NCBI GenBank assembly: GCA_946480635.1
Contig: CAMLKV010000031.1
Location: 1 to 11,792 of the forward strand
Length of the DNA: 11,792 bases
Origin: an uncultured Flavobacterium sp.
GTDB lineage: Bacteria > Bacteroidota > Bacteroidia > Flavobacteriales > Flavobacteriaceae
Direction: 5' to 3'
The notes under the pieces were generated by a model. The model was not told the origin of the DNA and did no database searches. It was given only the letters and a program-made list of their open reading frames with translations. Every line of letters begins with the position of its first letter. Positions within the stretch are counted from its first letter, which is position 1. The position numbers and the translations under genes were made by a program. This document shows, piece after piece, positions 6,612-11,792 of the stretch.

Positions 6612-7757
6612 ATGGTTTTTGATTTTTTTCAACCTCATGATACTGATTTCTTGAATTTTATCAATGGCTTGCATAATCAAGCATTGGGTAAAAAAGTTGT
6701 TTTTAATACTGAATATGAATTTCCTAGTTTTAACGAGGTTTCTATTGCGATAATAGGAGTTTTAGAAAACAGAGGAAATGAGGAACATAATAAAGAGGTC
6801 GATTTAACTCATATTAGAAGGGAGTTTTATAGTCTCTTTCCGGGAAATTGGCAAGCTCAAATTATAGATTTAGGAAATATTATTTCTGGAGATTCTATCG
6901 AAGATACATATTATGTGGTTAAGAGTGCAGTTTCTCATTTAGTGAAAAATAAAATTATACCTATTATAATAGGTGGTTCTCAAGATTTGACTTATGCAAT
7001 TTATCGTGGTTACGATCAGCTAGAACAAATGGTGAATTTAGTAGCTGTAGATAGTAAGTTCGATTTTGCTAAAGAAGTAAGTTCTTTATCGGATTCTTAT
7101 TTAACAAAAATGATTGTTGAAGAACCTAATAATTTATTTAATTATAGTAATGTAGGATATCAGACGTATTTCAATTCACAGGAAGAAATAGATTTGATTG
7201 AGAAATTATACTTTGATGCTTATCGATTAGGTGAAATTTCAAATGATTCAACAATAGCTGAACCTGTTTTTAGGGATGCTGATTTGGTTAGCGTGGATAT
7301 GAGATCTGTAAAGTCGTCAAATTCTGCTAATTTTATCGATTTTACACCAAATGGATTCTCAGGGAAAGAAATCTGTGTTTTGTCAAGATATGCAGGAATA
7401 AGTGATAAGGTTTCTTCTTTTGGAATTTTTAATCATAATAGTACCAAAAATGAATCTGTACTTATAGCACAAATCATTTGGTATTTCATTGAAGGGTTTC
7501 ATTACAGATCAAATGAATATCCTTTTGGAACAAAAGAGAACTATATTAAGTATATTGTTACACTTGAAGAAGAGGTTATATTTTATAAAAGTGACAAAAC
7601 AGACCGTTGGTGGATAGAAATTCCACTTATATCGGGAGTACACAATAAATTAAAAAAGTCTACGTTGTTGCCTTGTACCCACAAAGAATATTTAGCCGCT
7701 TGTAGTGGAGAAGTTCCTGAAAGATGGTGGAAAGCACAGCGAAAAAATTTAATATAA
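6612..7757 (+). CDS. Arginase/formimidoylglutamase-fold protein with degraded metal site
   Basis: The 381-residue protein shows the ureohydrolase motif order, but with key metal ligands replaced. The segment IIIGGSQDLTYA (118-129) matches GGxH(D/S) with His changed to Gln 124. AVDSKFDFA (145-153) matches DAHxD with His changed to Lys 149, keeping Asp 147 and Asp 151. SVDMRSVK (227-234) matches SxDxDxxDP with the second Asp changed to Arg 231 and Pro absent. Three of the six manganese ligands known from arginase are therefore lost. I infer that it is not a normal two-manganese hydrolase, although Bacteroidota relatives are commonly annotated as formimidoylglutamase. A C-terminal segment (about 300-381) rich in Trp, with DRWWIEIP and PERWWKAQ, goes beyond the minimal fold. 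There is no signal peptide, so it is probably cytoplasmic. It is coupled to topA by a 3-base gap and is followed by the gldK promoter region; no hut genes are nearby. A scaffold, sensor or T9SS-accessory role is possible but unproven. Confidence 0.85.
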   Translation: MVFDFFQPHDTDFLNFINGLHNQALGKKVVFNTEYEFPSFNEVSIAIIGVLENRGNEEHNKEVDLTHIRREFYSLFPGNWQAQIIDLGNIISGDSIEDTYYVVKSAVSHLVKNKIIPIIIGGSQDLTYAIYRGYDQLEQMVNLVAVDSKFDFAKEVSSLSDSYLTKMIVEEPNNLFNYSNVGYQTYFNSQEEIDLIEKLYFDAYRLGEISNDSTIAEPVFRDADLVSVDMRSVKSSNSANFIDFTPNGFSGKEICVLSRYAGISDKVSSFGIFNHNSTKNESVLIAQIIWYFIEGFHYRSNEYPFGTKENYIKYIVTLEEEVIFYKSDKTDRWWIEIPLISGVHNKLKKSTLLPCTHKEYLAACSGEVPERWWKAQRKNLI

Positions 7758-7832
7758 ATCAATTTTTTAACAAGCATATCAATCTAAAAATAGTCTAAAT
7801 AGAATTTTTTAAGATTTTTTTATGATTAGCTA

Positions 7833-7863
7833 TTGTTTTTTTAGAAAATAATAAATAGGTTTA
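7833..7863 (+). promoter_or_regulatory. Predicted promoter of the gldKLMN operon
   Basis: TTG at 7833-7835 and TAGGTTTA at 7856-7863 are separated by 20 bases, close to the Flavobacterium consensus TTG-N(17-23)-TANNTTTG, with only the last G replaced by A. Transcription would begin near 7868-7870. That leaves a leader of about 35 bases for the gldK start chosen here (7904), but only about 8 bases for the earlier in-frame ATG at 7877. The site lies in the 119-base gap after the arginase-fold gene, the only large plus-strand gap after topA. Confidence 0.5.
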
Positions 7864-7903
7864 CGCCCTTAAAACTATGAATACATACATAACCCAAATT
7901 TAT

Positions 7904-9292
7904 ATGAAGAAGTACATTTTATTAGCAGTATTGATTTCATTTTTATACAGCTGCGGATCAAAAGACAATGGTCAGCTAGTTGGTGTAAAAGGAAAAGCAT
8001 GGCATCCTGAGAAACCTTATGGAATGACATTGATTCCTGGTGGAGCTTTTATTATGGGTAAATCAGATGATGATTTAGCTAGTGTACAAGATGCGCCTAC
8101 TAAAACCGTTACTGTTCGTTCTTTTTATATGGACGAAACAGAAATTACTAACAGTGAGTACAGACAGTATGTTCACTGGGTAAGAGATTCAATTGTTAGA
8201 ATGCGTTTAGCTATTGCTGCTGATGAGCAAGGTCAAGGAGCAGGTGCAGATTCTAAATCTTCTAAAAAAGGTGGAAGTATTGGTGATTATGCATTCTTAG
8301 ACTCTGACACTACTAATATGAGTGTGTATGACAAGTATATGTATGATAACTATACAAGTATGGGTTCAGGTAATGATCCATATGCTGGTAGAAAATTAAA
8401 CAAAAAAGTTCCTTTAAAATGGAAAACAAGTGAATATCCAGATGCTAGTTATACTGAAGTAATGGATTCTATGTATATTCCTTCTGAAGAAGCTTACAAT
8501 GGTTTAAGAACTATTGATGTAAATAAATTAGTTTTCAAATACAGATGGATGGACATTCAAGCTGCAGCTAAAGCTAAAGTGGGTAAGAGAAAACAATTTA
8601 TTCGTCAAGACTCTTCAATGGTGTATCCTGATACTACTGTTTGGATTAAAGATTTCGCTTATTCATATAATGAGCCAATGCATAACGATTATTTTTGGCA
8701 CCAAGCATATGGTGATTATCCTGTAGTTGGAGTTACTTGGAAACAAGCGAAAGCATTTTGTGCATGGAGAACTTTATATCACAATGCCGAAAGAAAAAGA
8801 CGTCACCAAAACTTTGTAAGTACTTACAGACTTCCAACTGAAGCTGAATGGGAATATGCTGCTCGTGGTGGTTTAGAATCAGGAACATATCCTTGGGGAG
8901 GTCCTTATGCTAAAAATGACAGAGGATGTTATTTGGCAAACTTTAAACCAGTTCGTGGAGATTATGCTGCTGATCAAGCATTATATACAGTTGAGGCTAA
9001 TGCTTATGAAGCTAATGACTATGGTTTGTACAATATGGCAGGTAACGTTTCTGAGTGGACTGAAACATCATATGATCCTACAGCGTATGAGTTTGTTTCT
9101 ACAATGAATCCTAACGTTTCTGATCAAAAGAATATGCGTAAAGTAATCCGTGGAGGATCTTGGAAAGATGTAGCTTACTATTTACAAGTAGGAACACGTG
9201 ATTTCGAATATGCAGATTCAGCAAGAAGTTACATCGGTTTCCGTACTATTCAAGATTATATGGGTACAGACGTTACTGGTAACGCAAAATAA
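7904..9292 (+). CDS. gldK: GldK, outer-membrane lipoprotein of the type IX secretion/gliding machinery
   Basis: GldK (PorK in Porphyromonas) is lipid-anchored to the periplasmic face of the outer membrane and forms a large ring with GldN. I chose the ATG at 7904 over the in-frame ATG at 7877 (471 residues) because it gives a classic lipoprotein signal, MKKYILLAVLISFLYSC with the lipidated Cys at residue 17, and leaves room for a leader after the predicted promoter; the product is 462 residues. The mature protein has the FGE/sulfatase-modifying fold: GMTLIPGGAFIMG (40-52), YPVVGVTW (272-279), YRLPTEAEWEYAARGG (308-323), NDYGLYNMAGNVSEW (371-385) and VIRGGSW (414-420). The copper-binding cysteine pair of true formylglycine-generating enzymes, expected soon after RGGSW, is absent, so it is a structural pseudoenzyme, as known for GldK. 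An insert of about 170 residues (roughly 96-269) splits the fold. gldL follows after 52 bases. Confidence 0.96.
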   Translation: MKKYILLAVLISFLYSCGSKDNGQLVGVKGKAWHPEKPYGMTLIPGGAFIMGKSDDDLASVQDAPTKTVTVRSFYMDETEITNSEYRQYVHWVRDSIVRMRLAIAADEQGQGAGADSKSSKKGGSIGDYAFLDSDTTNMSVYDKYMYDNYTSMGSGNDPYAGRKLNKKVPLKWKTSEYPDASYTEVMDSMYIPSEEAYNGLRTIDVNKLVFKYRWMDIQAAAKAKVGKRKQFIRQDSSMVYPDTTVWIKDFAYSYNEPMHNDYFWHQAYGDYPVVGVTWKQAKAFCAWRTLYHNAERKRRHQNFVSTYRLPTEAEWEYAARGGLESGTYPWGGPYAKNDRGCYLANFKPVRGDYAADQALYTVEANAYEANDYGLYNMAGNVSEWTETSYDPTAYEFVSTMNPNVSDQKNMRKVIRGGSWKDVAYYLQVGTRDFEYADSARSYIGFRTIQDYMGTDVTGNAK

Positions 9293-9344
9293 TTTAACCA
9301 ACTTTATTTATTTTATATTTTAACTTAACTTAAATTTATTTATT

Positions 9345-9992
9345 ATGGCAATTTTAAGCAAAAAAGCAATGAACTTCGCTTACGGTATGGGAGCGGCAGT
9401 AGTAATTATCGGAGCATTATTCAAAATTACTCACTTTGAAATAGGACCGTTAACTGGAACATTAATGTTATCTGTTGGGTTAGTTACTGAGGCATTAATT
9501 TTTGCTTTATCTGCTTTCGAACCAGTAGAGAAGGATTTAGACTGGTCTTTAGTTTATCCAGAATTAGCTGGTGGTGAGCCATCAGAGAAAAAAGCGAAAA
9601 AAGAAGATCCAAAAGAAGCTCAAGGATTATTATCGCAAAAATTAGATGCTATGTTAAAAGAAGCTAAAATTGACGGTGAGTTAATGTCAAGCTTAGGAAA
9701 CAGCATCAAAAATTTCGAAGGTGCTGCTAAAAGTATTTCTCCTACAGTAGATGCTATGGCTGGTCAAAAGAAATATGCTGAAGAAATGATGGCTGCAGCA
9801 AGCAACATGGAATCTTTAAATGGTTTGTATAAAGCTCAATTAGATAGCGCTGCTCGTAATGCTGAGGCTAACAAAGAAATCGCTGAAAATGCTGCTAAAT
9901 TAAAAGAGCAAATGCAATCAATGACTGCTAATATTGCTTCATTAAACAATGTATATGGTGGAATGCTTTCTGCTATGAGTAACAGAGGATAA
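9345..9992 (+). CDS. gldL: GldL, inner-membrane motor protein of the T9SS/gliding machinery
   Basis: GldL forms a pentamer in the inner membrane around two GldM helices and converts the proton gradient into motion. The 215 residues begin with two membrane helices, about 11-28 and 36-57, joined by a short loop. Residues shown important in the F. johnsoniae protein occur at the same numbers here: Tyr 13, Lys 27, His 30, Glu 49 within the second helix, and Glu 59. The cytoplasmic remainder has a short charged linker (about 78-92, rich in Lys and Glu) and then a long Ala- and Glu-rich helical, coiled-coil-like region to the C-terminus. The ATG is preceded by an A/T-only stretch without a Shine-Dalgarno. 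It lies 52 bases after gldK and 49 before gldM. Its stop codon overlaps the left arm of the inverted repeat at 9991-10034. Confidence 0.97.
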   Translation: MAILSKKAMNFAYGMGAAVVIIGALFKITHFEIGPLTGTLMLSVGLVTEALIFALSAFEPVEKDLDWSLVYPELAGGEPSEKKAKKEDPKEAQGLLSQKLDAMLKEAKIDGELMSSLGNSIKNFEGAAKSISPTVDAMAGQKKYAEEMMAAASNMESLNGLYKAQLDSAARNAEANKEIAENAAKLKEQMQSMTANIASLNNVYGGMLSAMSNRG

Positions 9993-10034
9993 TTAGTTTT
10001 TTAACTATATATTTATTTAACACAAAAACTAATT
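9991..10034 (+). repeat. 11-bp inverted repeat between gldL and gldM (possible mRNA hairpin)
   Basis: AATTAGTTTTT (9991-10001) and AAAAACTAATT (10024-10034) are exact reverse complements separated by 22 bases. The left arm starts on the last two bases of the gldL stop codon. The right arm ends 7 bases before the gldM ATG. The stem has only one G-C pair, so it would be weak in RNA. It could tune gldM translation, RNA decay or processing. It does not look like a terminator, since gldM must be transcribed through it. Confidence 0.55.
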
Positions 10035-10041
10035 TGAAAAA

Positions 10042-11571
10042 ATGGCAGGAGGAAAATTAACCCCTAGACAGAAGATGATTAACCTAATGTACTTGGTTTT
10101 CATCGCGATGTTGGCAATGAATATGTCAAAAGAAGTGTTATCAGCTTTTGGTTTGATGAATGAAAAATTTGAAGGAGCTAACGATTCTTCAAAATCAACA
10201 AACGAACAAATGTTGGTGGCTCTAGATACTAAAGCATCTGAAGCAAAAGGTGAATTCGCTGTTGCTGCAATAACAGCACATAAAGTTGAAGCGGCTACTA
10301 AAAAATTCTATGATTTTGTAGCTACTTTAAAATCAGAAGTTTTAACTGGTGTTGAACCAGAAAATGGTAAATTACCATATGAAGCTATGGATAAAGCTGA
10401 TAATTTAGATAACAGCTGGTTCCGTGGTGAAGGATATACTGAAAGAGGTAACGAAGTAATTAAAGCAATAGAAGCTTATAAAGCTGATATGAAAAATGCT
10501 TTAGGTAACGAGAAAAAATATGCAGCTATTTTAAATGAGGTTACTAAAAAATTCGATGTTGCTGATGTAACTAACAAAGAAGGTATGAAAGTTAAATATC
10601 TTGATTACCACTTTAAAGGTTTCCCAGCAATTGCATCTTTAGCTAAATTATCTGCTTGGCAAAATGATGCAAAAAAAGCAGAATCTGATGTAATCAGTGC
10701 TGCTTTAGGTAAAGCTGCAGTTCAAGCTGCATCTTACAGCAACTACCAAGCTATTGTTGTATTAGAAAAGAACGCTTATTTCCAAGGTGAAGCTGTTAAA
10801 GGTAAAGTAGTTTTAGGTCGTTATGATGAAAATACTAAACCAACTTCATTCCAAGGACCTGGTAAATTAGAAAATGGTCAAGCTATCATTTCTACAACAG
10901 CAGGTGGAGTAGGAGAACAAAATATTAATGGTCAATTTACTTTCTTAGAAGATGGAAAAACAATTCCGTTAAAATTTGAAGGAAAATATGTAGTAGTACC
11001 TCGTCCTAACTCAGCTACTATTTCTGCTGATAAGATGAATGTTGTTTACCGTGGTGTTCCTAACCCTATGTCAATTTCATTTGCAGGTGTGGGAGACAAC
11101 AATGTAAATGCTAATGCAGCAGGTATGTCTAAAGTAGGAAATGGTAAATATGTTTTACGTCCAGGTGCTGGAACTTCTGTAATGATCAATGTTTCTGCTA
11201 AATTACCTGATGGTAAAGTGGTTTCTGATAAAAAAGAATTCCGTATCAAAGGTTTACCAGCTCCAACAGGGAAAATCCGTGGAGAGGTTTCTGCGAAAGG
11301 ACCTAAATCTAACTTAGAGAACTGTACTATCACTGCTGTAATGGAAGATTTCGATTTCCCTGTAACAGTAAACGTTACTCAGTTTAATATCAAAGTTCCT
11401 GGACAACCTACAATTGTTGTTTCAGGAAGCAAAATGGACGGTAGAGCTAGAGCTGCTATTCAAAAAGCAGGTCGTGGTGACGTAGTTGTTATCTCTGAAA
11501 TTAAAGCTAGTTTCCAAGGTATCGATCAAGTTGCTAAGAGAGTATCTACTTGTACTTTTGAAGTACAATAA
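10042..11571 (+). CDS. gldM: GldM, periplasm-spanning motor/shaft protein of the T9SS/gliding machinery
   Basis: GldM (PorM) is anchored by a single N-terminal helix inside the GldL pentamer and extends as a dimer across the periplasm to the GldK/GldN ring, passing on motor torque. The 509 residues start with MAGGKLTPRQKMINLMYLVF: Arg 9 is the residue known to pair with GldL Glu 49, and the membrane helix spans about 13-33. A helical domain follows to about residue 225 (D1), then beta-rich domains corresponding to D2-D4 of the known GldM/PorM structures. Two cysteines, C428 and C504, both lie in the last domain and could form a disulfide. The length is close to the F. johnsoniae protein. The start is preceded by an A-rich stretch. 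The gene lies 49 bases after gldL and 48 before gldN. Confidence 0.97.
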   Translation: MAGGKLTPRQKMINLMYLVFIAMLAMNMSKEVLSAFGLMNEKFEGANDSSKSTNEQMLVALDTKASEAKGEFAVAAITAHKVEAATKKFYDFVATLKSEVLTGVEPENGKLPYEAMDKADNLDNSWFRGEGYTERGNEVIKAIEAYKADMKNALGNEKKYAAILNEVTKKFDVADVTNKEGMKVKYLDYHFKGFPAIASLAKLSAWQNDAKKAESDVISAALGKAAVQAASYSNYQAIVVLEKNAYFQGEAVKGKVVLGRYDENTKPTSFQGPGKLENGQAIISTTAGGVGEQNINGQFTFLEDGKTIPLKFEGKYVVVPRPNSATISADKMNVVYRGVPNPMSISFAGVGDNNVNANAAGMSKVGNGKYVLRPGAGTSVMINVSAKLPDGKVVSDKKEFRIKGLPAPTGKIRGEVSAKGPKSNLENCTITAVMEDFDFPVTVNVTQFNIKVPGQPTIVVSGSKMDGRARAAIQKAGRGDVVVISEIKASFQGIDQVAKRVSTCTFEVQ

Positions 11572-11585
11572 TTAAAAATAAATCT

Positions 11586-11603
11586 CGTTTAATTTATTAA
11601 ACG
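11586..11603 (+). repeat. 7-bp perfect stem-loop in the gldM-gldN spacer
   Basis: CGTTTAA (11586-11592) and TTAAACG (11597-11603) form a perfect stem around the 4-base loop TTTA, in the middle of the 48-base spacer. Two C-G pairs close the base. No T-tract follows, so it is not a standard intrinsic terminator. It may be a processing or decay barrier in the operon mRNA, or chance in AT-rich DNA. Confidence 0.5.
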
Positions 11604-11619
11604 CCTCAAATAGAATATT

Positions 11620-11792
11620 ATGAATTGGAGAAATTTATTATCAGTTGTTATATTTGTTGCTGGAAGTACTACTTCTTTCGCTCAATCTAACTTGTTGAAT
11701 GCTAAAGTGCCTTCTGATATCGGAAAGAAATCTGCTGCTCAACAGTTAAAAGATAATGACAAGCCATTAGAGTATGGTTATGTAGATGACCG
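11620..11792 (+). CDS. gldN: GldN, T9SS/gliding protein, N-terminal part (runs off the right edge)
   Basis: The first 57 codons are present. Residues 1-21 form a Sec signal peptide (MNWRNLLSVVIFVAGSTTSFA) with likely cleavage between Ala 21 and Gln 22. The mature start QSNLLNAKVPSDIGKKSAAQ, followed by NDKPLEYGYVDDR, strongly resembles the GldN family as I remember it from F. johnsoniae. GldN (PorN) is periplasmic, binds GldK and forms the ring at the outer membrane that GldM contacts. The position as fourth gene after gldK, gldL and gldM confirms the identity. Whether a paralogue such as gldO follows cannot be seen. Confidence 0.93.
   Translation, partial: MNWRNLLSVVIFVAGSTTSFAQSNLLNAKVPSDIGKKSAAQQLKDNDKPLEYGYVDD

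Noticed and set aside
6612..7757. Naming the arginase-fold gene hutG
   Set aside because: Key metal ligands are replaced and no histidine-utilisation genes are nearby.
7784..7825. A/T-rich segment with AAAAAT/ATTTTT pairing and T-runs after the arginase-fold gene, as an intrinsic terminator
   Set aside because: The stem is all A-T apart from chance pairs, with a long loop; such pairing is expected in this composition. A terminator may exist but is not supported.
7904..9292. gldK product as an active sulfatase-modifying enzyme
   Set aside because: The catalytic cysteine pair after RGGSW is absent, and the gene heads gldK-gldL-gldM-gldN, which identifies the structural T9SS protein.

Overview
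The window reads as chromosomal DNA from a gliding or T9SS-bearing member of the Bacteroidota, most likely Flavobacterium or a close relative. The evidence is a gldK-gldL-gldM-gldN cluster, AT-rich DNA, A/T-rich start regions without Shine-Dalgarno sequences, and promoters resembling the Bacteroidota form TTG-N(17-23)-TANNTTTG. No RNA genes, CRISPR arrays, insertion sequences or other mobile DNA were seen. All genes look like vertically inherited core genes.

Layout. Positions 1-3895 hold a minus-strand operon, transcribed right to left: miaB (tRNA methylthiotransferase), a sigma-54 activator without a sensor domain, lptE (LPS-assembly lipoprotein), and the start of an unnamed Bacteroidota-type protein that runs off the left edge. 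Gaps inside it are 40, 29 and 3 bases. A 211-base divergent region (3896-4106) carries a miaB promoter overlapped by a 17-bp perfect palindrome, and a -7 box for topA. Positions 4107-7757 hold topA (DNA topoisomerase I) followed 3 bases later by an arginase/formimidoylglutamase-fold protein whose metal site is degraded. After a 119-base gap with a promoter-like sequence comes the core type IX secretion/gliding operon gldK, gldL, gldM and the first 57 codons of gldN.

How the genes work together. GldL and GldM form the inner-membrane proton-driven motor. GldM spans the periplasm to reach the GldK/GldN ring under the outer membrane, where GldK is anchored by lipid. LptE, in the left operon, also serves outer-membrane building. 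MiaB and TopA are housekeeping enzymes.

The T9SS core itself is well described, and I do not see a wholly new system. The less explained items are the arginase-fold pseudoenzyme coupled to topA beside the T9SS operon, the palindrome in the miaB promoter, inverted repeats in two of the three spacers of the gld operon, and the stand-alone sigma-54 activator with a GSFTGA loop.
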